Shown: one piece after another, positions 21,746-33,200 of the stretch
Numbering within the stretch: position 1 is the first letter of the stretch
Layout of the letters: each line of letters starts with the position of its first letter
Assembly (NCBI RefSeq): GCF_003335085.1
Contig: NZ_QPEJ01000013.1
Location: 6,654 to 70,653, forward strand
Length of the DNA stretch: 64,000 nt
Source: Polaribacter sp. WD7
GTDB taxonomy: Bacteria > Bacteroidota > Bacteroidia > Flavobacteriales > Flavobacteriaceae
Reading direction: 5' to 3'
Made by a program: the position numbers and the translations under genes
Notes under the pieces: generated by a model
Told to the model about the DNA's origin: nothing
Databases searched by the model: none
The model's input: the letters and a program-made list of their open reading frames with translations, nothing else

Positions 21746-23146
21746 ATGGCAAAAACATTATTTGACAAAGTATGGGATTCACACGTTGTTCGTCAGGTTA
21801 AAGACGGACCAGATGTGTTTTTTATAGATCGTCATTTTATCCATGAAGTTACAAGTCCTGTAGCTTTTTTAGGATTAGAAAGCAGAGGAAACAGTGTTGT
21901 ATATCCAGAACGTACGTTTGCTACAGCAGATCATAATACACCAACAATAAACCAACATTTACCGGTAGAAGATCCGTTATCTGCTAACCAATTAAAAGCG
22001 TTAGAAGAAAATGCTGCAAAGCATGGTATTTCTCACTGGGGATTAGGAGATTTAAATAACGGTATTGTACACGTTGTGGGTCCAGAAAATGGAATTACTT
22101 TACCTGGTGCTACTATTGTTTGTGGAGATTCTCATACATCTACTCATGGAGCTTTTGGTGCTATTGCTTTTGGTATTGGTACTTCTGAAGTAGAAATGGT
22201 ATTATCTACACAATGTATTATGCAACCAAAACCTAAAAAAATGCGTATTAACGTAAATGGGAAATTAGGTCTTGGTGTAACACCAAAAGATGTAGCTTTA
22301 TACATTATTTCTAAACAAACAACATCAGGTGCAACAGGATTTTTTGTTGAGTATGCAGGTGATGTTTTTGAAGATATGACTATGGAAGGTCGTATGACTG
22401 TTTGTAACCTTTCTATAGAAATGGGTGCACGTGGTGGTATGATTGCTCCAGATGCTAAAACATTTGAATATATTAAAGGTCGTTCTCAAACTCCTAAAGG
22501 AGCAGATTGGGATAAGGCTATGGAATACTGGAAAACTTTAAGTACTGATGAAGGAGCAGAGTTTGATGTAGAGTTTAATTATAATGCAACAGATATTGAG
22601 CCAATGATTACTTACGGTACAAATCCGGGTATGGGTATTGGTGTAACACAAGATATTCCTAATGCAGAAAATGTAGAAGGTGGTGTAGAAACATACAAGA
22701 AATCTTTAGGTTATATGAATTTCAATGAAGGAGATTCTATGATTGGTAAAGAAATAGATTTTGTATTTTTAGGTTCTTGTACTAATGGACGTATTGAAGA
22801 TTTTAGAGCTTTTTGTTCTATTGTTAAAGGAAGAAAAAAAGCAGACAATGTTACTGCTTGGTTAGTACCAGGTTCTCATAAAGTAGTAGATCAAATTAAA
22901 GCAGAAGGATTAGATAAAATTATAGATGAAGCAGGTTTTGTGTTAAGAGAACCAGGATGTTCTGCTTGTTTAGCTATGAATGATGATAAAATTCCTGCAG
23001 GAAAATTATCAGTATCTACATCTAACAGAAACTTTGAAGGAAGACAGGGTCCAGGTTCTAGAACTTTATTAGCAAGCCCATTAGTAGCAGCTGCTTCAGC
23101 TGTTAACGGTGTAGTTACAGATCCAAGAACTTTATTAACAGCATAA
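21746..23146 (+). CDS. leuC: 3-isopropylmalate dehydratase large subunit
   Basis: LeuC (466 residues, normal length) carries the aconitase-type catalytic core with a 4Fe-4S cluster. The cluster Cys motifs LGSCTNGR and [11 protein letters not shown] are both intact, and the early [19 protein letters not shown] stretch is the family signature. With LeuD it converts 2-isopropylmalate to 3-isopropylmalate in leucine synthesis. It is the first gene of a leuC-leuD-synthase-leuB operon, ending ten bases before leuD. Confidence 0.97.
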   Translation: MAKTLFDKVWDSHVVRQVKDGPDVFFIDRHFIHEVTSPVAFLGLESRGNSVVYPERTFATADHNTPTINQHLPVEDPLSANQLKALEENAAKHGISHWGLGDLNNGIVHVVGPENGITLPGATIVCGDSHTSTHGAFGAIAFGIGTSEVEMVLSTQCIMQPKPKKMRINVNGKLGLGVTPKDVALYIISKQTTSGATGFFVEYAGDVFEDMTMEGRMTVCNLSIEMGARGGMIAPDAKTFEYIKGRSQTPKGADWDKAMEYWKTLSTDEGAEFDVEFNYNATDIEPMITYGTNPGMGIGVTQDIPNAENVEGGVETYKKSLGYMNFNEGDSMIGKEIDFVFLGSCTNGRIEDFRAFCSIVKGRKKADNVTAWLVPGSHKVVDQIKAEGLDKIIDEAGFVLREPGCSACLAMNDDKIPAGKLSVSTSNRNFEGRQGPGSRTLLASPLVAAASAVNGVVTDPRTLLTA

Positions 23147-23156
23147 AAAAAACAAA

Positions 23157-23756
23157 ATGGCTTACGATAAATTTGACGTACTAACAAGTACAGCATATCC
23201 ATTACCTACAGAAAATGTAGATACAGATCAAATCATTCCTGCTCGTTTTTTAAAAGCAACAGAGCGTAAAGATTTTGACATTAACTTTTTCCGTGATTGG
23301 AGATATAATTCTGACGGAACACCAAAAGCAGATTTTCCTTTAAATAAAGAAATTTATGCAGGATCTAAAATTTTAGTTGGAGGTAGAAACTTTGGTTCTG
23401 GTTCTTCTAGAGAGCATGCAGCATGGTCTGTATACGATTTTGGATTAAGATGTGTAATATCATCAGCTTTTGCAGATATCTTTAAAAATAACTGTTTAAA
23501 TGTAGGTGTTTTACCAGTACAGGTTTCTGCAGAATTTGCAGATACTTTGTTTGCTGCTATTATGGCAGACCCAAAAGCTGAAATTAAAGTAGATTTACCT
23601 AATCAAACAGTAACTTTAGTTGCTACAGGAGAGTCTGAATCTTTTGATATTAATTCTTATAAAAAAGATAATATGTTAAATGGTTTTGATGATATTGATT
23701 ATTTAAAAAACATCGAAAACGAAATTTCTGCTTTTGCTGAAACAAGACCATTTTAA
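23157..23756 (+). CDS. leuD: 3-isopropylmalate dehydratase small subunit
   Basis: LeuD (199 residues) is the swivelling domain that completes the isopropylmalate isomerase active site with LeuC. The substrate-binding loop GGRNFGSGSSREHAAW is present, as is the opening YPLPTENVDTDQIIPARF. It sits directly after leuC, and the downstream synthase gene starts within about 20 bp, so the four genes look co-transcribed. Confidence 0.97.
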   Translation: MAYDKFDVLTSTAYPLPTENVDTDQIIPARFLKATERKDFDINFFRDWRYNSDGTPKADFPLNKEIYAGSKILVGGRNFGSGSSREHAAWSVYDFGLRCVISSAFADIFKNNCLNVGVLPVQVSAEFADTLFAAIMADPKAEIKVDLPNQTVTLVATGESESFDINSYKKDNMLNGFDDIDYLKNIENEISAFAETRPF

Positions 23757-23777
23757 AAATACTTTTTAAAGTTGCAT

Positions 23778-25298
23778 ATGGCAAGTAGAAAGATAGAAAT
23801 AATGGATACGACACTACGTGATGGAGAACAAACATCAGGAGTGTCGTTTTCAGTTTCTGAAAAATTAACTATTGCAAAATTATTATTACTAGAGCTAAAT
23901 GTAGATCGTTTAGAAATAGCTTCTGCAAGAGTTTCTGATGGAGAATTAAAAGCTGTTAAACAGATTACAGCTTGGGCTACAGAAAATAATTTTTTAGAAA
24001 ACATAGAGGTGTTAACTTTTGTTGATGGAGGGAAATCTATAGATTGGATGCTTACAGCTGGTGCTAGAGTTCAAAATTTATTAACTAAAGGTTCTTTAAA
24101 TCATTTAACACATCAACTTAAAAAAACTCCAGCACAACATTTTAAAGATATTAAAGCCAATATAGAATTGGCTGCAAAGCATAACATTAAAACCAATGTA
24201 TATTTAGAAGATTGGTCTAATGGTATGCGAAATTCTAAAGAATACGTTTTTGAGTATTTAGATTTTTTATCAACTCAAAAAATAGAACGTATTTTATTAC
24301 CAGACACTTTAGGTATTTTAACTCATGATGAAACGTTTGCATTTGTTACAGAAGTTCGTCAAAAATATCCTAAAATGCATATAGATTTCCATGGTCATAA
24401 TGATTATGATTTGGGAGTTGCAAATGTTATGGAAGCTGTAAAAGCAGGGGCAAATGGGCTACATTTAACTATTAACGGAATGGGAGAGCGTGCAGGAAAT
24501 GCACCAATGGCAAGTGTTATTGCTGTAATAAACGACTTTTTAAAAGACGTTACCGTTGCTGTAAATGAAACTGCTTTAAACAAAGTTAGTAAACTTGTAG
24601 AAACATTTTCTGGCTTTAGAATTCCTGTAAATAAACCCGTTGTAGGTGCTAATGTATTTACACAAACAGCTGGTATACATGCAGATGGAGATAATAAAAA
24701 CAATCTTTATTTTAATGATTTAATGCCAGAACGTTTTGGTAGAAAACGTAAATATGCGCTTGGTAAAACATCAGGAAAAGCAAACATCCAAAAAAATTTA
24801 CAAGATTTAGGATTAAGTTTAAATGATGAAGATTTAAAGAAAGTTACACAACGAATCATAGAATTAGGAGATAAAAAAGAGGTGGTATCTCAAGAAGATT
24901 TACCGTATATTATTTCTGATGTTTTAGACAGTGACACTATAGAAAAACGTGTTATTGTAGAAAATTATGTTTTAGGACATGCTAAAGGAATGAAACCATC
25001 TACTACTTTAAAATTAAGAGTAGAAGGTGTTATGTATGAAGCACATTCGCAAGGGGATGGTCAGTTTGATGCTTTTATGAATGCATTAAGAAAATTATAC
25101 AAAACACATAGTAAAAAAGAGTTACCAGATTTAATAGATTATGGAGTAAGAATTCCTCCAGGTAGTCATTCTGATGCTTTGTGTGAAACCATTATTACTT
25201 GGAAAAGAGAAGACAATGAATTTATTACGCGTGGTTTAGATTCAGATCAAACAGTATCTGCAATAAAAGCTACCGAAAAAATGCTAAATATAATATAA
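23778..25298 (+). CDS. 2-isopropylmalate / citramalate synthase family enzyme
   Basis: This DRE-TIM metallolyase starts DTTLRDGEQTSG (metal and substrate site), has HGHNDYDLG and LTINGMGERAGN in the barrel, and ends with a LeuA-type allosteric dimer domain (about 380-505). Such enzymes condense acetyl-CoA with a 2-keto acid: 2-oxoisovalerate for LeuA, pyruvate for CimA. I cannot decide between these by eye. Location between leuD and leuB favours a role in leucine or isoleucine synthesis. I chose the ATG at 23778 over a TTG two codons earlier. Confidence 0.9.
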   Translation: MASRKIEIMDTTLRDGEQTSGVSFSVSEKLTIAKLLLLELNVDRLEIASARVSDGELKAVKQITAWATENNFLENIEVLTFVDGGKSIDWMLTAGARVQNLLTKGSLNHLTHQLKKTPAQHFKDIKANIELAAKHNIKTNVYLEDWSNGMRNSKEYVFEYLDFLSTQKIERILLPDTLGILTHDETFAFVTEVRQKYPKMHIDFHGHNDYDLGVANVMEAVKAGANGLHLTINGMGERAGNAPMASVIAVINDFLKDVTVAVNETALNKVSKLVETFSGFRIPVNKPVVGANVFTQTAGIHADGDNKNNLYFNDLMPERFGRKRKYALGKTSGKANIQKNLQDLGLSLNDEDLKKVTQRIIELGDKKEVVSQEDLPYIISDVLDSDTIEKRVIVENYVLGHAKGMKPSTTLKLRVEGVMYEAHSQGDGQFDAFMNALRKLYKTHSKKELPDLIDYGVRIPPGSHSDALCETIITWKREDNEFITRGLDSDQTVSAIKATEKMLNII

Positions 25299-25357
25299 AT
25301 AAATTATCGGTTATTAAATGATAGTTAATCATTAGAGGTAACCAAAAGCTTAAAAAT

Positions 25358-26413
25358 ATGAAACTAAATATCGCATTATTAGCAGGAGACGGAATTGGCC
25401 CAGAAGTAATAGATCAGGCCGTAAAAGTATCTGATGCAATTGCAAAAAAATTTAATCACGAAATTACTTGGAAACCAGCATTAACTGGTGCAGCAGCAAT
25501 AGATGCTGTTGGAGAACCTTATCCAGATGAAACTCACGAAATTTGTGTAGCTTCTGATGCTGTTTTATTTGGTGCTATTGGTCACCCAAGATTTGATAAT
25601 GATCCTTCAGCAAAGGTTCGTCCAGAGCAAGGTTTATTAAAAATGCGTAAAAAATTAGGTTTATTTGCAAACGTTAGGCCTACATTTACTTTTCCTTCTT
25701 TATTAGATAAATCTCCTTTAAAAAGAGAAAGAATAGAAGGAACAGATTTAGTTTTTTTACGTGAGTTAACTGGTGGTATTTACTTTGGAGAAAAGGGTAG
25801 AAGAGACGAAGGTGAGACTGCTTTTGATAACTGTGTTTATACAAGAGAAGAAGTACAACGTATTGCTAAAAAAGGTTTTGAATTAGCAATGACACGTAGT
25901 AAAAAATTATGTTGTGTAGATAAAGCAAATGTTTTAGAAACTTCTAGATTGTGGAGAGAGACTGTACAGGCTATGGAAAAAGATTATCCAGAAGTAGAAG
26001 TAGCTTATGAATTTGTAGATGCAGTTGCAATGCGTTTAGTACAATGGCCAAATAGTTATGATGTTTTAATTACTGAAAACTTATTTGGAGATATTTTAAC
26101 TGATGAAGCGTCTGTAATATCTGGTTCTATGGGATTAATGCCAAGTGCTTCTTTAGGTGCTGAGATTGGTTTGTTTGAGCCAATTCACGGTTCTTACCCA
26201 CAAGCAACAGGTTTAAATATTGCAAACCCTATGGCTACAGTGCTTTCTGCAGCAATGATGTTTGAAAACTTTGGTTTACAAGAAGAAGGAAAAGCAATTA
26301 GAGATGCTGTAAATAGTGCTTTAGACAAAGGTATTGTTACAGAAGATTTAGCTGATGGAGGTAAAGCTTATGGAACAAAAGAGGTAGGAGATTGGTTAGC
26401 AAATAACATCTAA
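25358..26413 (+). CDS. leuB: 3-isopropylmalate dehydrogenase
   Basis: LeuB (351 residues) oxidises and decarboxylates 3-isopropylmalate with NAD. Key features are LLAGDGIGPEVIDQAVK at the N-terminus, the substrate-binding RPEQGLLKMRKKLG and LRELTGGIYFG segments, and the NAD-site section NLFGDILTDEASVISGSMG followed by EPIHGSYPQATG. It ends the leu operon and is followed by a strong hairpin terminator at 26431-26462. Confidence 0.97.
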   Translation: MKLNIALLAGDGIGPEVIDQAVKVSDAIAKKFNHEITWKPALTGAAAIDAVGEPYPDETHEICVASDAVLFGAIGHPRFDNDPSAKVRPEQGLLKMRKKLGLFANVRPTFTFPSLLDKSPLKRERIEGTDLVFLRELTGGIYFGEKGRRDEGETAFDNCVYTREEVQRIAKKGFELAMTRSKKLCCVDKANVLETSRLWRETVQAMEKDYPEVEVAYEFVDAVAMRLVQWPNSYDVLITENLFGDILTDEASVISGSMGLMPSASLGAEIGLFEPIHGSYPQATGLNIANPMATVLSAAMMFENFGLQEEGKAIRDAVNSALDKGIVTEDLADGGKAYGTKEVGDWLANNI

Positions 26414-26430
26414 TTTTAGATAAATAATTA

Positions 26431-26462
26431 AAAAAAAGCTCTCGAATTTCGAGAGCTTTTTG
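26431..26462 (+). terminator. Terminator after leuB
   Basis: The hairpin AAAAGCTCTCGAA / TTTCGAGAGCTTTT is flanked by an A-tract and a T-tract, so it can act on both strands. It ends the leu operon on the plus strand and lies 13 bp after the stop of the convergent NYN-domain gene. Confidence 0.85.
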
Positions 26463-26474
26463 GCATTTATGAAT

Positions 26475-27224
26475 TTATCTAATTTTTAATAAAGGCTGAA
26501 TAGAACCTCCAATATCTTTTTTAATCACTTCAAATTTGTCAATATTTTGAAAGAGTTTGGTTAGGTTTTTAAAGCCATAACTTCTAGGGTCAAAACTCGG
26601 ATCTATTTTTCTGATATTTAATCCTAATGTAGAAATATATGCAACGTCATCTTCATTAGTAGAAATGTCAAAAGCTTTATGAATCGTTTTCCAATCATCT
26701 TTAGAAATCCATACTTTTTCTGGAGCTACTTTTTTACTAGGAGTCGTTTTTTGTTTTTTAGAAATGGTTTGTTCTTCTTCCTCCTCATCATTTTTTAAAT
26801 TTTCAGTAAACGTGAATATTTCACACGACTTTACAAAAGCCTCTGGTGTTTTTTTTTCTCCAATACCCATAACATATAAGCCTTCTTCTCGAATCCGTTT
26901 TGCCAAACCTGTATAGTCACTATCGCTAGAAACGATACAAAAACCTTCTATATTTTTTCCGTGTAAAATATCCATAGCATCAATAATCATTGAGCTATCT
27001 GTAGAGTTTTTTCCAGTGGTATAAGCAAATTTTTGAATAGGACTGATGGAATGTTGATTGATGATAGTTTTCCAGCTATTCATTTGCTGCGAAGTCCAAT
27101 CTCCATAAATTCTTCTAATGGTTGCTTTACCATATTTAGAAACTTCTTCGATAATTTCTTTTATTAGCTTGGGTTGAGCATTGTCTCCATCTATTAGCAC
27201 TGCAATATTAAATTTACTTTCCAT
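26475..27224 (-). CDS. NYN-domain nuclease-like protein with OST-HTH (LabA type)
   Basis: The N-terminal 145 residues form a NYN (PIN-like) domain with the acidic positions expected of a metal-dependent RNase: LIDGDNAQ, STDSSMIIDAMDIL and IVSSDSDYTGL. A charged linker with KKQKTTPSKK leads to a C-terminal OST-HTH/LOTUS-like segment (about 175-245, WKTIHKAFDISTNEDDVAYIS...YGFKNLTKLF). NYN-LOTUS proteins are thought to bind or cut RNA. This is a common single gene in Flavobacteriaceae; the target is unknown. Confidence 0.85.
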   Translation of the reverse strand: MESKFNIAVLIDGDNAQPKLIKEIIEEVSKYGKATIRRIYGDWTSQQMNSWKTIINQHSISPIQKFAYTTGKNSTDSSMIIDAMDILHGKNIEGFCIVSSDSDYTGLAKRIREEGLYVMGIGEKKTPEAFVKSCEIFTFTENLKNDEEEEEQTISKKQKTTPSKKVAPEKVWISKDDWKTIHKAFDISTNEDDVAYISTLGLNIRKIDPSFDPRSYGFKNLTKLFQNIDKFEVIKKDIGGSIQPLLKIR

Positions 27225-27262
27225 ATTATTATATCTCCAACGAAGTTATTACTTTCCTTATA

Positions 27263-27294
27263 AAAAAACCTCTCTAATCAGAGAGGTTTTTATT
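27263..27294 (-). terminator. Terminator after the acyl-CoA ligase gene
   Basis: The hairpin AAAACCTCTCT-AATC-AGAGAGGTTTT lies immediately downstream of the minus-strand ligase stop, with a T-rich tract on the minus strand. It separates that gene from the NYN gene. Confidence 0.8.
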
Positions 27295-27299
27295 TATTT

Positions 27300-29075
27300 T
27301 TATGCTTTATAGATTTTATCATATAAATCTTTATAAATTTCTTTAATTACAGCACGTTTCATTTTCATGGTGGGTGTTAAATGTCCGTCATCTATAGACC
27401 AAACATCAGGAGTCAATTCAAAACGTTTGATTTGCTCCCATTTTCCAAAGTTTTTATTACATTTGTCAACTTCTTTTTGAATTCTCTTGATAATTCTTTC
27501 TGAAGTAATAATCTCTTTATTAGAACTTCCAATTTGCAACTCTTTGTGTTTTATCCAATCTTTAATAAAATCGAAATTTGGTTGAATGATAGCTGCAGGC
27601 ATTTTTTCGCCTTCACCTATCACCATAACTTGTTCTATAAATAAAGATTGTTTTAATTCTCCTTCTAAAAGAGGGGGTACAACGTATTTGCCTCCAGATG
27701 TTTTAAACATCTCTTTGGTTCTACCTGTAATTTTTAAAAAGCCTTCATCATCAATTTGACCTTTGTCTCCTGTATAGAAATATCCGTCTTTTATAACTTC
27801 ATTAGTCCTTTCTTCGTCTTTAAAATACCCTAGCATCACATTAGGCCCTTTTACCAATATTTCTCCATTTTCAGCAATTTTTACTTCAACGTTGTTAATG
27901 ACTTTTCCTACAGTTCCTACTTTAAATCCTTTGTTTCTTCTGTCGTTTACTGTAACAACTGGTGATGTTTCTGTTAAGCCATAACCTTCCATAATTGGCA
28001 TTCCTGCCGCAGTAAAAACTCTTGTTAAACGTTGTTGTAAGGCAGCACTTCCAGAAACCATTAATTTTAATTCTCCACCTAATGCTTCTTGCCATTTCGA
28101 AAAAATAAGTTTTCTAGCTAAACCTAATTTTTTTTCATACCACCAACCGTTGGCACCATTTGGTTCATATTTTAAGCCTAAGTTAACTGCCCAAAAGAAT
28201 AATGCTTTTTTAATACCCGATAACGTTTCTCCTTTTAAAATAATTTTATCATATATTTTTTCATATAAACGTGGGACAGCCGTCATTACATGAGGCTTAA
28301 TCTCTTTTGCGTTGTCAGAAAGTTGTTCTATAGATTCTGCAAAGTAAATTGAAACACCACAAGATTGGTATAAATATAGAATCATCCTTTCAAAAATATG
28401 ACAAACGGGTAAAAAGCTTAAGCCTCTAGAATTACCATAGTCTAAAGGAACTCTTTCCATAGAGCTCATTACATTAGAAACAATATTTCTATGAGATAAC
28501 ATGACCCCTTTTGGTTTTCCTGTGGTTCCAGAAGTATAAATTAATGTGGCCAAATCATCTGCCTGCACATTTTCTTTTCTTTTGTCAACTTCATGTTGAT
28601 TACTATCGTCTTTTCCAAGTTCTAAAAGTTCTTTCCAATTTTTCTCACCTTCAATATCATCAAACGTAAAAATCTCTTTTAGCTTAGTGTTTTTTTTGAT
28701 TTTATTAATTTTTTTTAAGACTTCTACATCTGATACAAAACAATAAATAGATTCTGAATGATTTAGAATATATTCATAATCTTCTTTAGAAATTGTAGGA
28801 TAAATAGGAACATTTTGAGCGCCTGTTTGTAAAACTCCAATATCGCAAACATTCCATTCGGTTCTATTGGTAGATGAAATTACTGCAATTTTATCATTGG
28901 GTTGAATTCCTAATTTTATCAAGGCTCTACTAATTTGATTGGCTTGATCTATATATTCTTGTGTGGAAATAGATTCCCATTTACCACTTGTTTTAGAGAT
29001 AAATGCTTTGTCTAAACTGTATGTATTTAATTGATAGTAAGGGAAATCGAATAACCTTGTAACTTCTACTGCCAT
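27300..29075 (-). CDS. Long-chain fatty acid-CoA ligase (AMP-forming)
   Basis: The enzyme activates fatty acids to acyl-CoA via an acyl-adenylate. It has the phosphate-binding motif YTSGTTGKPKGVMLSH, the GYGLTETSPVV adenylate motif, YTGDKG and GRTKEMFKTSGGKYVVP near the hinge, as in FAA1/FadD-like ligases. I chose the ATG at 29075 (MAVEVTRLFDFPYYQL), the usual start of flavobacterial homologues; the frame extends 16 codons further upstream to 29123. It is monocistronic, between terminators. It probably acts at the inner membrane in lipid import or recycling. Confidence 0.92.
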   Translation of the reverse strand: MAVEVTRLFDFPYYQLNTYSLDKAFISKTSGKWESISTQEYIDQANQISRALIKLGIQPNDKIAVISSTNRTEWNVCDIGVLQTGAQNVPIYPTISKEDYEYILNHSESIYCFVSDVEVLKKINKIKKNTKLKEIFTFDDIEGEKNWKELLELGKDDSNQHEVDKRKENVQADDLATLIYTSGTTGKPKGVMLSHRNIVSNVMSSMERVPLDYGNSRGLSFLPVCHIFERMILYLYQSCGVSIYFAESIEQLSDNAKEIKPHVMTAVPRLYEKIYDKIILKGETLSGIKKALFFWAVNLGLKYEPNGANGWWYEKKLGLARKLIFSKWQEALGGELKLMVSGSAALQQRLTRVFTAAGMPIMEGYGLTETSPVVTVNDRRNKGFKVGTVGKVINNVEVKIAENGEILVKGPNVMLGYFKDEERTNEVIKDGYFYTGDKGQIDDEGFLKITGRTKEMFKTSGGKYVVPPLLEGELKQSLFIEQVMVIGEGEKMPAAIIQPNFDFIKDWIKHKELQIGSSNKEIITSERIIKRIQKEVDKCNKNFGKWEQIKRFELTPDVWSIDDGHLTPTMKMKRAVIKEIYKDLYDKIYKA

Positions 29076-29249
29076 AAACTTGTTTTGAAATACCAAATTA
29101 GGAATTTCCACTTGATTTAACAAATATCTATTATAATAGTTTTGTATTGAGAATACTATAAAATTTATAAGGAAATTTATTTAATATAATAAAGAGGGTT
29201 GCTATATCAAGCTACTATATGTTGTAGTAATTAGTTGAGATTATACTAT

Positions 29250-29284
29250 AAAAAAGGCTAATTACTTAAAAAGTAATTAGCCAG
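29250..29284 (-). terminator. Terminator after the pentapeptide-repeat gene
   Basis: The perfect inverted repeat GGCTAATTACTT / AAGTAATTAGCC at 29256-29282 is followed on the minus strand by a run of T. It lies about 90 bp downstream of the minus-strand repeat-protein gene. Confidence 0.75.
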
Positions 29285-29372
29285 TTCTGTTTCAGTTAGC
29301 CCCTAATCTAACCTATTCCATTAGTGATGCAAGTTATTACAAAAATAGTATGTATAAAATAGGTGTTTACAC

Positions 29373-30161
29373 CTATTTTTTTTCAATGACATACTTGCTA
29401 AAACTTTTACCATTAATTTTTGTGTACTTAGAATCTATGTCATACTCTACGTTCATATTAGAAATGTCAAAATCTCCTGATACATTCATATATTTAATAT
29501 TTAAATCTTCTTCAAAATTGGTGTTTTTAAAAGAAACTCCATCTGAAAATTGAGTGTATTTAAAAATTGCTGAATCTTTGAAAACAGCATTTGAAAAACT
29601 TACATATCTACTAAATTTTGCATATTTGAAAGTTGAGGTTTTGTCAAATGTAGTATTAGAAAAACTAATTTTTTTATCAAATTTTGCATATTTGAAAGTA
29701 CTATCATCATCAAAAAAACTTCCAGAAAAATCTGCATCTCTTTCAAAACGAGAATATTTAAACATAGCTTTTCCTTTAAAATTACAACCTTTAAATATGG
29801 CCGTATCTTCAAAACTCGCTATAAAAGTATAACCAGAATCTTCATGAGGAATGTAGGCTAAAACATCATCTCTAAAAGTACAATTGATAAAAGATATCTT
29901 TACATCTATAAGTTTTTTTATAGTATTATCAGAATTTCCTCCATTCCACCAACTACTTTTCTTTTTAGTTGGTAATTTTTCTAAAGCATTATTCATATAG
30001 GTGAAATCTAAAACACCTAATATAGTTGCATCTTTTATAGAGATAGATTTACCTGCTTTTATGTCTTGCATTATTTTAGAAGCTTCTACTTTTTTTTGAG
30101 AAAAAGCTACTAAAGAAATTAGCAGAAAGCTAAGAGATATTAACGTAATTTTATTTTTCAT
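29373..30161 (-). CDS. Exported pentapeptide-repeat-like protein
   Basis: The 262-residue protein has a signal peptide (about residues 1-21, ending LVAFSQ) and then about 15 five-residue repeats of the A(N/D)LXX kind, here rich in F at the centre (ATFKYAKFS, DADFSGSFF, VSFSNAVF). Such repeats fold into a right-handed quadrilateral beta helix. Members serve varied roles, including DNA-mimicking gyrase protection; here an envelope location is more likely because of the signal. No partner gene is evident. Confidence 0.75.
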   Translation of the reverse strand: MKNKITLISLSFLLISLVAFSQKKVEASKIMQDIKAGKSISIKDATILGVLDFTYMNNALEKLPTKKKSSWWNGGNSDNTIKKLIDVKISFINCTFRDDVLAYIPHEDSGYTFIASFEDTAIFKGCNFKGKAMFKYSRFERDADFSGSFFDDDSTFKYAKFDKKISFSNTTFDKTSTFKYAKFSRYVSFSNAVFKDSAIFKYTQFSDGVSFKNTNFEEDLNIKYMNVSGDFDISNMNVEYDIDSKYTKINGKSFSKYVIEKK

Positions 30162-30227
30162 GTGTCTAAAGTTTAAATGATTTCATCTAAAAGACAACAT
30201 TTTTTTTAAGTTGTGACACTTTTTACC

Positions 30228-33200
30228 TTAGTTCTGTTCAATCCATTTTCTAGCGTTTACAAAAGCTTCTAACCAAGGAGAAACTTCGTCTTTTCTACCT
30301 TGTGGATAATTTGCCCAGTTCCATTGGAAAATAGAGCGTTCTATATGAGGCATTGTAGCTAAATGTCTACCAGTTGCATCACACAACATTGCTGTGTTAA
30401 AAGAAGATCCATTTGGGTTAGCAGGGTAACTTTCGTAACCGTATTTAGCCACAATATGATAAGCTTCTTCTTTAAGTGGTAAATTGAATTTTCCTTCTCC
30501 GTGAGAAATCCAAACACCTAATTTGCTTCCCGCTAAAGAAGAAAGCATTACAGAATTGTTTTCTTCAATAATAACAGAAGTAAAGGCACTTTCGTGCTTT
30601 TTGGAATCGTTGTAAGTCATTTTTCCATATTCTTCTGAGGTGCTTTCAGGTTTTAGTAAATCCAATTCCATCCAAAGTTGACAACCATTACAGATACCTA
30701 CTGATAAAGTATCTTCTCTTTTAAAGAAATTCTTTAAAGCTGTGTTTGCTTTCTCATTGTATTTAAATGCACCAGCCCAACCTTTTGCAGAGCCTAATAC
30801 ATCAGAGTTAGAAAAACCACCAACTGCTCCAATAAACTGAATATCTTCTAAAGTTTCACGACCAGAAATTAAATCTGTCATATGAACATCTTTCACATCA
30901 AAACCCGCTAAATACATTGCATTTGCCATTTCACGTTCTGAGTTAGATCCTTTTTCACGAATTATTGCAGCTTTAGGTCTTTTTTTACCAGTTTCAGGCA
31001 ATTTACCCGTAAAATTCTCTGGAAATGTATAATTTAAAGGTTGACTTTTATAATTATCAAATCTATCTTGAGCTAAATTATTAGCAGTTTGTTTTTGGTC
31101 TAATAAAAATGATGTTTTGTACCAAACATCTCTTAATTGAGCAACATCAAAAGAAAAGTTGTCTTCATTGTTTTTAATGTTTACTATTCCTGAATTATTT
31201 GCAGTTCCAATATTGAAAAATTCGATATTGTTTTCTGATAAAACAGTTTCTACAGAAGCGTCTGCTTGGAAAACTATTCCTGAATTTTCTGCAAATAACA
31301 CTTTTATAGAATCTTCTTCATGTAAAGATAAAATGTTAAAATCTGCTCCTAAATTTACATCAGCAAAAGACATTTCTAGTAAAGTGGTAATTAATCCACC
31401 AGAGGCAACATCATGACCAGCAGTAATTTTATCTGCTTTAATTAAGTTTTGAACGGTATTAAAAACGGTTTTTACATAAGCCGTATTTTTTACATCCGGA
31501 GCCTCATTTCCAATAGTATTTAAAACCTGATTGAAAGAACTTCCTCCTAATTTAAAATCGTCTTGAGAGATATTTATATAATAAATATTTCCTCCATCAA
31601 CTTGTAAAACAGGCTCTACAACTTTAGCAATATCATTACAGTTTGCGGCTGCAGAAATAATTACAGTCCCTGGAGAAATTACATCTCCATCAGGATATTT
31701 TTGCTTCATCGAAAGCGAGTCTTTACCTGTAGGAACGTTAATGCCTAAGTCAATTGCAAATTCAGAAACTGCTTTTACAGCTTTGTATAAACGTGCATCT
31801 TCACCTTCGTTTTTACAAGGCCACATCCAGTTTGCAGAAAGTGATACAGAAGCTAAATTGTCTTTTAAAGGAGCCCAAATAATATTGGTTAAAGACTCTG
31901 TAATAGAGTTTCTACTACCAGCTTCTGGGTGAATTAATCCAGAAATAGGAGAATGCCCTATTGAGGTAGCAATTCCTTCTTTTCCTTTATAATCTAACGC
32001 CATAACACCAACATTGTTTAATGGAATTTGTAACGAACCAACACACTGTTGTTTCGCAACTTTACCACCAACACATCTGTCTACTTTATTTGTTAACCAA
32101 TCTTTACAAGCTACAGCTTCTAATTGTAAAACTTGCTCTAAATAGATTTGTAAATTCTTGGTTTTATAACGTGGGTTTTTGTAATTTCTTTTAACAGAGT
32201 TGTCTGTTAAGATGGTTTTAGGAGAAGAACCAAACATGTCTTCCATTGCCAAATCCATAGGTTTGTCACCTTTGGTTTCCGATTCGAAAGTAAAACGATC
32301 ATCACCAGTAACATCACCAACCGTATACATTGGAGAACGCTCTCGTTCTGCAATTTTTTGTAACGTTGCTGTATGTTTTTCGGCAATTACCAATCCCATT
32401 CTTTCCTGAGATTCGTTTCCAATAATTTCTTTAGCAGATAATGTTGGATCACCAACAGGTAACTTGTCTAAATCTATTTTTCCACCTGTATCTTCTACCA
32501 ATTCAGACAAACAATTTAAATGCCCACCTGCACCATGGTCGTGTATAGAAACAATAAAATTCTCATCACTTTCTACCATTCCACGAACCGCATTTGCTGC
32601 ACGTTTTTGCATTTCTGGATTAGAACGTTGTACTGCGTTTAATTCGATTCCTGAAGCAAACTCTCCAGTATCTGCAGAAGAAACAGCAGCACCTCCCATA
32701 CCAATTCTATAGTTTTCTCCACCAAGAATTACAATTTTATCACCAGCTGTAGGCGTATCTTTTAAAGCTTGCTCTGCTTTTCCATACCCAATTCCACCAG
32801 CTTGCATAATTACTTTATCAAAACCTAATTTTCTAGGAGCTGCATCACTTGAAGCTGCATTTTCTTCGTGTTCAAAAGTTAATACAGAACCTGTAATCAA
32901 AGGTTGCCCAAATTTGTTTCCAAAGTCAGAAGCTCCATTAGAAGCTTTTATTAAAATATCAATAGGTGTTTGGTATAACCACTTTCTAGCTTCAAACTTT
33001 TGTTCCCAAGGTCTGTTTTCTTCTAAACGAGAATATGAAGTCATGTATACCGCAGTTCCTGCCAAAGGTAAAGAACCTTTACCACCTGCAAGTCTATCTC
33101 TAATTTCTCCACCAGAACCAGTTGCAGCACCGTTAAACGGCTCTACAGTTGTAGGAAAATTATGCGTTTCTGCTTTTAAAGAAATTACAGAATTAAAATC